From NCBI RefSeq assembly GCF_040096615.1, contig NZ_JBBMEJ010000002.1, positions 124,001 to 188,000 of the forward strand: a DNA stretch of 64,000 nucleotides. The letters are read 5' to 3'. The translations under genes and the position numbers were made by a program. Below, piece by piece: positions 8,724 to 16,325 of this stretch. Position 1 is the first letter of the stretch. The number at the start of each line of letters is the position of its first letter. The notes beneath the pieces were generated by a model. The model ran no database searches and had not been told where the DNA came from. It saw nothing but the letters and a program-made list of their open reading frames with translations. The stretch comes from Blautia_A aquisgranensis. Lineage in GTDB: Bacteria > Bacillota > Clostridia > Lachnospirales > Lachnospiraceae.

Positions 8724-9758
8724 TTATTCATTTTTATAACGATCTGAAATATCAGAGAGGAATTTTTTCATATCTTCCACTACATCAGATGGAGCAATGA
8801 TTGTTGCTTTTTTGCGGAAACCGCAGACCCACGCAAGAAACTGATCGCTGATTTCTACGGTGGCAGCTACTATAAAATGAGAATCGTCATCTGCGGTATA
8901 AATAGCGTCTTTTGTTCCAAAACGTTCGATTGCTGTGTCCAAAAGAGGATTTATAAAACGTATGCGGACACGGCGTTTTTTGCCACAAAACATAGAAAAA
9001 ACTCTTTGTGTATAGCTGTTCATATCTATTAATAAGTATTCATCTTCGCCCTCTCTTGGCTGTTCTTCCAGAACTTTAACATTTTTCATGCGGTCTACAC
9101 GAAATGTTCTCATAGCTTTCGCATAATCACTGTATGCCAAAAGGTAATAGTTTCCATCATTTATAAGTAGTTTAAAGGGACTTACAACATAAGCTGCTCC
9201 CTTGCGGCGTTCAACTTGTGAATGAACATCACTGATTTGATATTTCATGTATTGAAAACTGATTTTTGATGGTGTTCGTGGCTGTGCGTCCCAACGGCGT
9301 GACATAGCATAATTGATATTAGCGATATTATTCAAAATTCCTTTTCTGTTGGTCTTTACACGATCACAGAGAAATACTTCTTCTTGAAGCTGTTCTGCTG
9401 CAAAATTACTTCCTAGTGAACCAATTTTTTCCACAAGCTCTTTTGCTTTATTTTGAGAAATAAATTTTGTAGCGTAAACACATTCTGCAAGTAATTTCAG
9501 ATCATCAAGTTCAAAATCACGTGAAAGAAGTCGATAATAAGAGCCGCCTTGTGAGGGGCATTCAATATCCATACCAAACTCGTCACGTAAAACAAGAATA
9601 TCTCTGAGGACAGAACGGCGTTCCGCAAGAATATCATGCTCAGTTTCCAGATAATCTATAATATCTTTGATGGTTGTTGGATGGTTTTCATCTGTGTTTT
9701 TTAAGAAATATTCAGCTATATAGAGTGTTTTCAGCTTTTGCTTTTCTGATTTCGGCAT
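8724..9758 (-). CDS. WYL-domain transcriptional regulator
   Basis: About 344 residues. An N-terminal winged helix (LKTLYIAEYFLKNT through DIIDYLETEHDILAERRSVLRDI) is followed by a WYL domain with YVVSPFKLLINDGNYYLLAY and FRVDRM, and a C-terminal WCX-like region ending GFRKKATIIAPSDVVEDMKK. WYL regulators sense nucleic-acid-type ligands and often control phage or defence genes (for example BrxR/CapW). The start is taken at the MPKSEK codon (9758), with GGGG about 8 nt before it; an in-frame ATG at 9776 has no ribosome binding site. A 71-bp inverted repeat lies about 65 bp upstream and recurs at two other places in this element, suggesting autoregulation and a small regulon. Confidence 0.85.
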   Translation of the reverse strand: MPKSEKQKLKTLYIAEYFLKNTDENHPTTIKDIIDYLETEHDILAERRSVLRDILVLRDEFGMDIECPSQGGSYYRLLSRDFELDDLKLLAECVYATKFISQNKAKELVEKIGSLGSNFAAEQLQEEVFLCDRVKTNRKGILNNIANINYAMSRRWDAQPRTPSKISFQYMKYQISDVHSQVERRKGAAYVVSPFKLLINDGNYYLLAYSDYAKAMRTFRVDRMKNVKVLEEQPREGEDEYLLIDMNSYTQRVFSMFCGKKRRVRIRFINPLLDTAIERFGTKDAIYTADDDSHFIVAATVEISDQFLAWVCGFRKKATIIAPSDVVEDMKKFLSDISDRYKNE

Positions 9759-9822
9759 AATTACAACCCCAAACATTTTTCTTTTATTTTACCATTCCAA
9801 GAGAAACAGGGAAACAAGTTTT

Positions 9823-9893
9823 ATATTTTTTCCCTAAGGTTTAGCGACTATAATAAAAATAGAATCCTCTGCTAAACCTTAAGGAAAAAATAT
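9823..9893. promoter_or_regulatory. Long inverted repeat, copy A (upstream of the WYL gene)
   Basis: Two 23-bp arms (9823-9845 and 9871-9893; 22 of 23 positions complementary) flank a 25-bp spacer that contains TATAAT. Each arm holds the core CTAAGGTTTAGC or GCTAAACCTTAAGG. The right arm is identical over 23 bp to that of copy C (15698-15720). Likely an operator pair. Confidence 0.7.
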
Positions 9894-9933
9894 AGTTGTT
9901 CCAAGAGCAAAGAAAAAGAGTGGAATCCCACTC

Positions 9934-10116
9934 TCATTCAATCTCGATGTTTTCAACGCCATATTTCAGAATAATATTGATTAATTCATTTCTGGAATAG
10001 TTGGTTTCTGCGGCAAGTTGGTCTAATGCTGAAAGAGTGTCCTCTTTAATACGAACGGTAATAACTTTACTACCGTCTTCCCCTCGTTTTTTGAGCTTTA
10101 AAGGCTTATTCATCAT
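9934..10116 (-). CDS. Ribbon-helix-helix (CopG/Arc-like) small protein
   Basis: 60 residues. The pattern VITVRIKEDTLSALDQLA, then SRNELINIILKYG, is the strand-helix-helix of RHH repressors. A Lys/Arg-rich N-terminal tail precedes it. GAGGTGG lies about 6 nt before the first ATG. It is divergent from the small gene at 10236, with a strong promoter between them, so it may autoregulate or control element copy/excision genes. Target unknown. Confidence 0.75.
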   Translation of the reverse strand: MMNKPLKLKKRGEDGSKVITVRIKEDTLSALDQLAAETNYSRNELINIILKYGVENIEIE

Positions 10117-10150
10117 GTCAATCCACCTCTCATTTTGTAACCATTATAGA

Positions 10151-10180
10151 TTGACGTTATGTTTTTAAATATGCTACAAT
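10151..10180 (+). promoter_or_regulatory. Promoter for the 10236-12339 gene group
   Basis: TTGACG (10151-10156) and TACAAT (10175-10180) are separated by 18 bp. They sit between the divergent RHH gene and the small gene at 10236. Confidence 0.65.
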
Positions 10181-10235
10181 CAGATATATAAATGTAATAC
10201 AACTAGATTGCAAAAAAAGAAAGGTGTGGGGTAAA

Positions 10236-10394
10236 ATGCAAAGGAAGGTAACATTTACAGAAAGTAACAGAGACCAAAAGATAGTTCAAGGAATCCTTGA
10301 ATATAAGGAAAAGCAAGGATTGACTACATTCATTGATGCGGTGCGAAATATATGTGAAATCGGTTTGGACTACAAGAGATTACAGGAGAAATAG
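10236..10394 (+). CDS. 52-residue protein, possible RHH-type DNA-binding protein
   Basis: A short gene: MQRKVTFTES start, middle VQGILEYKEKQGLTTFIDAV, end KRLQEK. A beta-strand-like N-terminus followed by two amphipathic helices fits the ribbon-helix-helix pattern. AAAGGTG lies about 9 nt upstream of ATG 10236, and a good promoter (10151-10180) precedes it. The next gene starts 12 bp after its stop, so it is probably the first gene of a three-gene unit. The family assignment is tentative. Confidence 0.6.
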   Translation: MQRKVTFTESNRDQKIVQGILEYKEKQGLTTFIDAVRNICEIGLDYKRLQEK

Positions 10395-10406
10395 AGGAAA
10401 AATATC

Positions 10407-11054
10407 ATGGAAGAAAATAAAAAAATGTCGAAGCCTACAAAGGTAATCTTGGGGATTCTTATTGCCATTGTTTGTATTTGTATAGCTTTCTTTGCTATGT
10501 CAAATATTAAAAAAAATAAAGTAAAGAAAGAATATAAGGATTTATTAGAAAATGGCATGGATAATATTTCTCAGGACTATAATTTATCAAAAGTAAATGT
10601 TCAGGTAACAGGCATTGAAAAGAGAAATTTGGAATACGATTTCGATGCTATTATTGATTGTGAAGGTGATAATAATGCACTAATATTTGATGATGGTAAT
10701 AATGAAGAATATGATTATGACCAAGTAAAGGATTTTAAGGAGGCTATTAAACGTGTCGTCTATTATGCTAATTATGATTTAACGACTACCATCAAAGGTG
10801 ATGGCGAGTCCAATTGGGATCTAAATACTGCGGTGACTTTTAATGGAGAGACTATAAAAATGGCATATAATGATAAGGTGTCCAGTAGTTCATCTAAAAA
10901 TTCATTAAGATGTAAGTATTGCGGTCGTTCATTTACTGATGATGAAAATAAAAAAAGCATTCGACATACAAATATGTGTTTAAATTGTTACGATAACTAT
11001 CAATTTGGAGCAGCAGCTCAGTCGGCAGCAGAACAGTATAGACAAAATAATTAG
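10407..11054 (+). CDS. Single-pass membrane protein with zinc-ribbon tail
   Basis: 215 residues. One N-terminal transmembrane helix (VILGILIAIVCICIAFFAM, about 13-31) precedes an acidic extracytoplasmic or soluble domain (about 40-155), a Ser-rich linker, and a zinc-ribbon with CKYCGRSF and CLNCYDNY (paired CxxC). I do not recognise a named family. The gene lies 16 bp upstream of the next one, which also has membrane segments, so the pair may form a complex at the membrane. A+T-rich compared with the chromosome. Confidence 0.65.
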   Translation: MEENKKMSKPTKVILGILIAIVCICIAFFAMSNIKKNKVKKEYKDLLENGMDNISQDYNLSKVNVQVTGIEKRNLEYDFDAIIDCEGDNNALIFDDGNNEEYDYDQVKDFKEAIKRVVYYANYDLTTTIKGDGESNWDLNTAVTFNGETIKMAYNDKVSSSSSKNSLRCKYCGRSFTDDENKKSIRHTNMCLNCYDNYQFGAAAQSAAEQYRQNN

Positions 11055-11070
11055 CGTAATGGAGATAAAG

Positions 11071-12339
11071 ATGGGATTTATAGATGATATTGTTAAAGTT
11101 TTTAAAGCCTTATATCCTTCGCTTGGAGAAAAGAATGAACAACTACGGAAACAATTAAGGAAAATAGAAATTATCAGTATAGTAAGTGTAGTATTAATTG
11201 AGTGTATAGTTATAAGATTATTCTTTTTCTGGATGCCTGGGCTAATTTATAGTGTTAGAGACATGTGGAGACTTGCTCCGGGTGCCGTTCTTATCTTAGG
11301 AATATGCTTGCTTGCTATAGATGTTTTTGGTATTGTCCCGCCTATTGTAGTTGCGATTTATAAATCAAAGACACGTGATTTGAGACAGAAAAAAACTTTT
11401 TATCAGAAATGTATTAATAATGGACTGAAAGAATGTAATACTGAAATGGAGAAAGAAAAAGCTACATTGATAGCCAAACAAATTGGTATCAAAAAAATCT
11501 CAGAAATTTCAAAGTATTTTTATGAAGCTAAAAAAACAGTAGAGTCAAATAGCTTAGAGAAAGCCGAAACTGTACAGAAGAACAAACTGGAAGAACAAAA
11601 AAAGCAAGAAGAAACATTATGTAATCAATTAAATAAATATTCTTCTTACTATGGACGAGAGAAACGTATAGCTATGCTGAAAGATGAAAGACGCGAAGTA
11701 TTAGCAAGGATAAAAGAAAAGCAAAATCTTGTTAATGGAGTGAATAACGTTTTCTTTGAAAAAGAACATGACCCTTACCTGCATGGTGGAATTGCTTCTG
11801 GAATTGCAGGAACAGGGGCGGGAGTTGTCAGAGCTTTGGAAGTTCAACAAAAAAATGCTGATATTCGCGAAAGAAATGCCCAAAACACAAAATTATTAGG
11901 CCCTTCGCTTTATAAGATGAAAGAAGAAATAAGCCATGATAAAACGTATGCAGGACGATTATTAGAGTCGGTCAATGATGTTGAAATAAAATTGGTGTTA
12001 GAAGAACCACCTGCTGCTTGCTTTGAAAAATTAACATTTAAAAATACCAGAGTTGAAATATTGGAATGTGGTAGTTGCGTTGTGACGGTTGATGTAGAAA
12101 TGTTAGAACCTATGCGTATTTTAGAAAATTTGAATGGTATTATAGATGGTACAGTTATTGCAGAAATTTATGATTCAAATAAATGTATAGGTAAAGCAAA
12201 TATGGTTCTTCCTAAATATGGAATAAAATACGGCGATAAAATTGAGTTAAAGGGTATGGCATTATTTTGTGGAGAAACAGATAAAAATTATACTGTTAAA
12301 TTCTGCCCGTCAGAGAATCTTTGGGCTATGGAGAAATAA
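11071..12339 (+). CDS. Membrane-anchored coiled-coil protein of unknown function
   Basis: 422 residues. Two hydrophobic segments lie near the N-terminus (IISIVSVVLIECIVIRLFFFW and APGAVLILGICLLAIDVFGI), followed by a long Lys/Glu-rich coiled coil (about 110-235), a Gly/Ala-rich stretch (GIASGIAGTGAGVVRAL) and a C-terminal beta-rich domain. ATG 11071 is chosen because GGAG lies 6 nt upstream; an upstream in-frame ATG at 11005 lies inside the preceding gene. No family is recognised. Paired with the zinc-ribbon membrane protein just upstream. Confidence 0.65.
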   Translation: MGFIDDIVKVFKALYPSLGEKNEQLRKQLRKIEIISIVSVVLIECIVIRLFFFWMPGLIYSVRDMWRLAPGAVLILGICLLAIDVFGIVPPIVVAIYKSKTRDLRQKKTFYQKCINNGLKECNTEMEKEKATLIAKQIGIKKISEISKYFYEAKKTVESNSLEKAETVQKNKLEEQKKQEETLCNQLNKYSSYYGREKRIAMLKDERREVLARIKEKQNLVNGVNNVFFEKEHDPYLHGGIASGIAGTGAGVVRALEVQQKNADIRERNAQNTKLLGPSLYKMKEEISHDKTYAGRLLESVNDVEIKLVLEEPPAACFEKLTFKNTRVEILECGSCVVTVDVEMLEPMRILENLNGIIDGTVIAEIYDSNKCIGKANMVLPKYGIKYGDKIELKGMALFCGETDKNYTVKFCPSENLWAMEK

Positions 12340-12346
12340 TACAATC

Positions 12347-12375
12347 AGGAGTGGATTTGCGTCCACTCCTTTCTC
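12347..12375. terminator. Terminator between convergent genes
   Basis: AGGAGTGGA/TCCACTCCT form a 9-bp stem with a 6-nt loop followed by TTCTC. It lies between the stops of two convergent genes. Confidence 0.7.
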
Positions 12376-12379
12376 ATGC

Positions 12380-12943
12380 TTATAATAGCTTTGCGTGTCC
12401 CTCAATGGCTTCTTCTATCCGCTGTGGCTCGATTCCTATATAACGCTGTGTAATGGAAGCAGAACTATGTTGCAGCAGGCGTTGGACTAAGGTAATATCA
12501 TAACCGTTATTTTTATAAATTTCCGTTGCATACCATTTTCTGAAAGAGTGGGTTCCGATTCCCTCAAATCCAAGGTAATCGCAGACAAGAGCAAGTTGTT
12601 TACTGATTGCACGTTCGGTCAAATCAAAAATCTTTTCATTTTTTCCAATCCCATTTCTCAGACAATAATTTTCAATGTACTGCTGAATGATAAGCGGAAC
12701 GGTGAAAACTCGTTTCTTTTTTGTTTTCTGTTCCGTTATCTCCAATCTGTATCTGTCCCCGTCCCTCACAATATCGGAAAGCCGCAGACTCAGAATATCA
12801 GATATTCTAAGTCCGAGGTTTCCTTCCAAGACAAGGGCGGTTGCAATTCGTTCATTAGGACGACAGCCGCAAAATCCTTCCCTCATGGTCTGAATGATTT
12901 CCTTGTACTGTTCTGTGGTAAGGGCTTTCGTTCGCTTATTCAT
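12380..12943 (-). CDS. Small tyrosine recombinase (catalytic domain only)
   Basis: 187 residues, much shorter than a typical integrase: it has the catalytic domain but no core-binding N-terminal domain. Active-site residues are present: Arg46 in LGLRISDIL, Lys in the TKKKRVF turn, His132/Arg135 in THSFRKW, His159 in LLQHSSAS and Tyr168 in QRYIGIE. Short recombinases of this kind act in inversion or resolution, or as accessory recombinases on mobile elements. Its stop-proximal side faces a terminator. Its start overlaps the end of the next minus-strand gene (12940) by 4 bp, so the two are co-translated. Confidence 0.85.
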   Translation of the reverse strand: MNKRTKALTTEQYKEIIQTMREGFCGCRPNERIATALVLEGNLGLRISDILSLRLSDIVRDGDRYRLEITEQKTKKKRVFTVPLIIQQYIENYCLRNGIGKNEKIFDLTERAISKQLALVCDYLGFEGIGTHSFRKWYATEIYKNNGYDITLVQRLLQHSSASITQRYIGIEPQRIEEAIEGHAKLL

Positions 12944-13131
12944 TTTTTATCAGTTCCCTTCATCTTTTCCAGTTCTTCAATACAACTATTGATACGATTA
13001 TTTACATCTTCCAAAAGTAAACTAACTGTGTTTCCTTCTGGAAAGAAGTGTTCATTGTCAAGTGCGATACAAGCAACATCAAGAAAGCTGCTGCATCTGT
13101 TCAATGTGTCTTGGATTTTACAGAATTTCAT
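12940..13131 (-). CDS. Small protein of unknown function
   Basis: 63 residues from an ATG at 13131 (MKFCKIQDTL) preceded by AAGGGGGAA. An upstream in-frame ATG (13281) is less likely because that stretch contains a hairpin and reads poorly. The sequence is helical with a C-terminal Lys/Glu-rich helix. It overlaps the small recombinase gene by 4 bp, which suggests a shared role (for example a recombination accessory protein), but this is inference only. Confidence 0.5.
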   Translation of the reverse strand: MKFCKIQDTLNRCSSFLDVACIALDNEHFFPEGNTVSLLLEDVNNRINSCIEELEKMKGTDKK

Positions 13132-13255
13132 TTGCGGTTCCCCCTTAATAGTTCTTATTTTGTGAGTGAATAGTTCCATATTTCCTACAACTTTTTGGAA
13201 AGCCGCGGAAATAATGGATTTTATAGTTCTTATAATTTGTATTTTAAGAACTTTC

Positions 13256-13286
13256 CTCTCTTGGCTCATTTTTTGAACCAAGAGAG
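13256..13286 (-). terminator. Hairpin after the 13294 gene
   Basis: CTCTCTTGG/CCAAGAGAG form a perfect 9-bp stem with a 13-nt loop just downstream (minus strand) of the gene at 13294-13572. There is no strong T-run, so it could be an attenuator or mRNA-stabilising hairpin rather than a full terminator. Confidence 0.45.
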
Positions 13287-13293
13287 AAGAATT

Positions 13294-13572
13294 TCATGCA
13301 CTGATTGAAAAACGTCTTGAGCGTGTCTGACGAAGAAACGCGGTATAAAGATTTTCGTAAACCTTCTTGAATTCCTTGGAGTTGAACTTGGAAGTAAGAA
13401 CTTCTGTCCATCTGACTGTGTAGCGGTCTGTGGAAAGGCTTTCTACTTTTCTCTCTGCCATCTCATTTTTAAGGTTGTCTTTCAGTCCGTCTACAATTCC
13501 TTTTACTTCATCCAAAAGTGCTTCATACTCCATGATTTCCTCTACTGTTGAGTTGATTTTTTCGTTTGTCAT
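13294..13572 (-). CDS. Small protein of unknown function
   Basis: 92 residues: an acidic, helical N-terminal half (EEIMEYEALLDEVKGIVDGL) and a basic C-terminus ending RQTRSRRFSISA. AAAGGGGAT precedes the ATG at good spacing. It is the first gene of a minus-strand unit that runs into the small recombinase. It is transcribed away from the four-operator array at 13770-13865, which may control it. Small phage-type proteins of similar make-up exist in Firmicute prophages; no function is assigned. Confidence 0.6.
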   Translation of the reverse strand: MTNEKINSTVEEIMEYEALLDEVKGIVDGLKDNLKNEMAERKVESLSTDRYTVRWTEVLTSKFNSKEFKKVYENLYTAFLRQTRSRRFSISA

Positions 13573-13769
13573 AATTTGTTATCCCCTTTTCTTTTGGTAT
13601 TGGTGAGAGGTTCAAGTGGTGGTTGGCTATTTAAGTATCTAGCGTTCTACTCAGTGCATCCCAATCTCCCTTATCCATTTCCACTCTGACCTTGTATTCT
13701 TGGTTTCGGCTTTCGCTTACTTTCGTCTATCCTTGACTTGTTCCTCTCTCTTAACTTGTCTTTATTATA
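13573..13769. other. Intergenic leader, no gene seen
   Basis: About 200 bp upstream of the minus-strand unit. ATTATA at 13764-13769 is a perfect -10 (TATAAT) on the minus strand, directly next to operator 1. Otherwise nothing recognisable. Confidence 0.4.
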
Positions 13770-13865
13770 CCACTAATATCTAGTGGAATCTATTGGCAAA
13801 ACCACTAAATATTAGTGTGTTTAACCACTGGTATTTAGTGTATAATTACCACTAGCAATTAGTGG
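13770..13865. promoter_or_regulatory. Array of four 17-bp palindromic operators
   Basis: Four sites share the form CCACTA-N5-TAGTGG: 13770-13786 (CCACTAATATCTAGTGG), 13802-13818, 13825-13841 and 13849-13865 (CCACTAGCAATTAGTGG). Centre-to-centre distances are 32, 23 and 24 bp. TATAAT on the plus strand (13841-13846) lies between sites 3 and 4, and a minus-strand TATAAT abuts site 1. This is the layout of a repressor-controlled divergent promoter region. The Cro-like gene at 13910 is the likely repressor. Confidence 0.75.
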
Positions 13866-13909
13866 AATATTGTGATAAAATATTGATAACATGGAGGAGG
13901 TGGATTCTG

Positions 13910-14134
13910 ATGATACAATACAAATTTAATGTAATGGAAAAACTGAAAGAGATTGGTTATAATTCCAAAAGACTAAGAGATGAAAAACTTTTAGGAGAAT
14001 CTTACATGACGCAATTAAGAAGGGGAAACCTTGTGTCTTGGAAGACCATAGACACACTTTGCAGGCTCTTAAACTGTCAAGTAGGGGATTTGGTCGAATA
14101 CGTGGCAGAAGACACGCCAGAAACCGCAGAATAG
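13910..14134 (+). CDS. Cro/C1-type helix-turn-helix regulator (YozG-like)
   Basis: 74 residues, a single helix-turn-helix domain: FNVMEKLKEIGYNSKRLRDE, then MTQLRRGNLVSWKTIDTLCR and LLNCQVGDLVEYV. This spacing is typical of HTH_26/YozG regulators. ATG 13910 is preceded by GGAGGAGGT; an upstream ATG at 13862 has none. Four palindromic operators and a -10 element lie directly upstream, which points to autorepression and control of the divergent minus-strand genes, in the manner of a phage lysogeny switch. Confidence 0.8.
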   Translation: MIQYKFNVMEKLKEIGYNSKRLRDEKLLGESYMTQLRRGNLVSWKTIDTLCRLLNCQVGDLVEYVAEDTPETAE

Positions 14135-14352
14135 CCCTTTTAGCATATTCCAATAGAAAAGAGGGAGTGTGCGCGGTCAGTCCTTTAAAGAGACCAGAAG
14201 GGCAGCAGGTAAGCGTCAGAGGGGGCAGGTATTCAGGATTCTTCTGGAAAAATTCGATTTTCCGATTATACGAGGGCAGAACTCCCACTAAGAGGTGCTT
14301 TCATTTCAGAAAACGGATGTAAGGGAAATACTAGAAAATAAACGCAAAAAAA
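14135..14352. other. Stretch without a recognised gene
   Basis: Contains short open frames on both strands but none with a convincing start or composition. Relatively G-rich compared with the rest of the element. Nothing assigned. Confidence 0.3.
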
Positions 14353-14398
14353 GGCAAGTCCATTTATGAGGTCTTATAATCTCATAAATGGACTTGCC
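14353..14398 (-). terminator. Strong terminator of the 14404 gene
   Basis: An 18-bp perfect stem (GGCAAGTCCATTTATGAG and its complement) with a 10-nt loop is followed on the minus strand by TTTTTTT. It sits 6 bp after the stop of the minus-strand gene at 14404. Confidence 0.85.
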
Positions 14399-14403
14399 GC
14401 AAT

Positions 14404-14670
14404 TTATTTATTAAATCCTGCCAGAAGTTCATCAAGTGCCTTCTCGACAGTTTTTTCAAGTTCTGCTTTGATAGAACGTTCAAGTTCCTGCTGCTCTCGT
14501 TTCGCCATTTTCTCCTGCCGTATTTTACGGAACTTCCTTCTTTGGACTTTATCAAAAGCACGACAGATTTGATTAACGTCATATCCGTCGAGATACATTG
14601 TATCGTAATAATCTGGAATACCGTCCCTTCTGTCTAGTTCATCTTGAAGTGTTTCATGTTCATACATCAT
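14404..14670 (-). CDS. Small charged helical protein, unknown function
   Basis: 88 residues with an acidic N-terminus (YEHETLQDELDRRDGIPDYY), a basic middle (VQRRKFRKIRQEKMAKREQQ) and an acidic helical tail. Likely a coiled coil; no family recognised. AAAAGAAAGGAC precedes the start. It is followed by a very strong terminator, and inverted-repeat copy B lies about 120 bp upstream, so it may be part of the same regulon as the WYL gene. Confidence 0.6.
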   Translation of the reverse strand: MMYEHETLQDELDRRDGIPDYYDTMYLDGYDVNQICRAFDKVQRRKFRKIRQEKMAKREQQELERSIKAELEKTVEKALDELLAGFNK

Positions 14671-14788
14671 AATGTGTCCTTTCTTTTCCTGCTGCTGCGG
14701 AAATTTTTATTCTTTACTATATATAAAAATTAATGAGGAACGGTTATCCTATTATGGTTAAGGAGCAGGAACGAACTATCATTAAAAA

Positions 14789-14852
14789 TTTTTCCTTAGA
14801 GGTTTAGCAGAGTATAAGAGTATAATTGAGATAAACCTTTAAGGAAAAAATC
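14789..14852. promoter_or_regulatory. Long inverted repeat, copy B
   Basis: Arms 14789-14809 and 14831-14852 (CCTTAGAGGTTTAGC versus TAAACCTTTAAGG) flank a 21-bp spacer holding GTATAATT. Same architecture as copies A (9823-9893) and C (15654-15720), slightly diverged. Confidence 0.6.
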
Positions 14853-14895
14853 AGGAGATAAATTTTATTGTCGCCGCAGCCTTGTTCTCAGTTGT

Positions 14896-15642
14896 TTATA
14901 ATATAAGATTTTGAACAATTTCCTCTGTGAGAGAAAAGATTTCGTGGTAGTCTTCATCATACCAGGCATTAAAAACAAATGGCTTAACATTGTAATAACA
15001 ACAATTAAATTCATTCCATAATTTTGAAAAAGTATATTTCCATCGAGTAGGAGAGATTTTATTTGTATTGGATTTTTCTTGATAGGCTCGATCAGCTTCT
15101 TCAAGATATTGGCTTCTCTTAATTTTAAATTTTTCATATTCAGCCATTTTTTCCTTGTCACCAGAAACTCTCTCTTGGCATTTTATGTCGTATTTATTTT
15201 CGTAAGTACGCCATACTTGGCGATCACCAAAATCTTTTAAAAGTATACCTCTTTGGATAAGTTTACTTGCCCAGTTCCTCATAGTGCTATCTGCTATGGA
15301 AATACCATAGTCTGTATAAAGAATTGATGCCCTTGTATTCCATGGTGATGTTTGAAATGTATAATCAGTATTTAGCAGATACATTACAATAGCAAATGCT
15401 TTTAAATTTGTTTGTTTATCAAGAGATAATTTTCTGATTAAGAGTTCTCGCAATTTTTCTTCTACAGTTGAAGGAACTTGTTTAATTTCTACTCTTTTTG
15501 AAGAATAGTGGTATTTATATCCCCAATTATTAAGTCGTGTTTGAACCTTATTAGCAAAATTTTTATCATTTGGGGCGAGTTCCATGATTTCTGCTATTTC
15601 AGATCTTGAATAAAAACGCTTTTGTAATTTCTCAACAGTCAT
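14896..15642 (-). CDS. Putative DNA-binding/replication-type protein
   Basis: 248 residues. The N-terminus (FYSRSEIAEIMELAPNDKNF) looks like a helix-turn-helix. The middle contains a second possible winged helix (DSTMRNWASKLIQRGILLKD). The C-terminal third is Lys/Trp/Tyr-rich. No named family is recognised; replication initiators and element-specific regulators can look like this. Inverted-repeat copy C lies 12-78 bp upstream of its start, so transcription is probably controlled by the factor that binds the repeats. Confidence 0.55.
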   Translation of the reverse strand: MTVEKLQKRFYSRSEIAEIMELAPNDKNFANKVQTRLNNWGYKYHYSSKRVEIKQVPSTVEEKLRELLIRKLSLDKQTNLKAFAIVMYLLNTDYTFQTSPWNTRASILYTDYGISIADSTMRNWASKLIQRGILLKDFGDRQVWRTYENKYDIKCQERVSGDKEKMAEYEKFKIKRSQYLEEADRAYQEKSNTNKISPTRWKYTFSKLWNEFNCCYYNVKPFVFNAWYDEDYHEIFSLTEEIVQNLIL

Positions 15643-15653
15643 TTTGGACTTTG

Positions 15654-15720
15654 ATATTTTTTCTAAAACCTTTAGCAGACTAGCATATTTTATAGTCGCT
15701 AAACCTTAAGGAAAAAATAT
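15654..15720. promoter_or_regulatory. Long inverted repeat, copy C
   Basis: Right arm 15698-15720 is identical over 23 bp to the right arm of copy A. The left arm 15654-15676 keeps the ATATTTTTTC and TTTAGC ends but differs in the middle. The 21-bp spacer includes TATAAA on the minus strand. It sits directly upstream of the minus-strand gene ending at 14896. Confidence 0.65.
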
Positions 15721-15748
15721 TGGTTATCCTTTCTCAAGTATTGTATAA

Positions 15749-16282
15749 TCATGCACCGACCTTTTTATTTCCTGTTGAAGAAGCGGGAAAGTCTGCAACC
15801 TTTTTTTCTGCTGCCGCAGTTTCTTCTTCTGTTACTGAAATACGAATGATTCTGGCTTTTGGTTTTCCTTCATTTTTCTCATAAACAAGTTTTCCATTTC
15901 TTAACTTTGGAATGTTTCTATAATTTGGAAATTGTTCCATAAACCAGTCGCGAACAAATTTGTATGGACTGGATTGTCCTTTGGACTGAATTTCAATAGT
16001 ATCCATTACCGCGTTCATCTCTTCCGCATTATCTAAGACACTGATGTATTCGCGCATCTTTTTATAGGTAAGATTTTTAAATTTGGAAGGTGCTTTTTTC
16101 TCTCTGCCAGACTTGATAATAATAGTCATTGCAGGAAAGTCTGCAAGAACATCTTTAAGAAGTTTATATTCAGGTGTGCCGTATTCTTCAGATGCTTTTT
16201 TGAATGTATAGTTTACTGTGATTGTGTTATTTGTGAAATTGATTTTGTAACCCTTAATTGTTGTGTTTTCTCTGTTATTCAT
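15749..16282 (-). CDS. Unknown protein, paralogue of the 16326 gene
   Basis: 177 residues. It shares an ordered set of motifs with the neighbouring gene at 16326-16784: GTPEYKLLKDVLADFP, FKNLTYKKMREYI, SPYKFVRDWFMEQFPNY. A Lys/Ala-rich C-terminal tail follows. No family is recognised. The two genes lie 43 bp apart on the same strand, so a tandem duplication followed by divergence is the simplest reading. They could be structural or DNA-binding proteins of the element. Confidence 0.6.
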   Translation of the reverse strand: MNNRENTTIKGYKINFTNNTITVNYTFKKASEEYGTPEYKLLKDVLADFPAMTIIIKSGREKKAPSKFKNLTYKKMREYISVLDNAEEMNAVMDTIEIQSKGQSSPYKFVRDWFMEQFPNYRNIPKLRNGKLVYEKNEGKPKARIIRISVTEEETAAAEKKVADFPASSTGNKKVGA

Positions 16283-16325
16283 AATATCTTACCTCTTTTT
16301 TCTGTTTCCTTTTGGAATTATTGAT

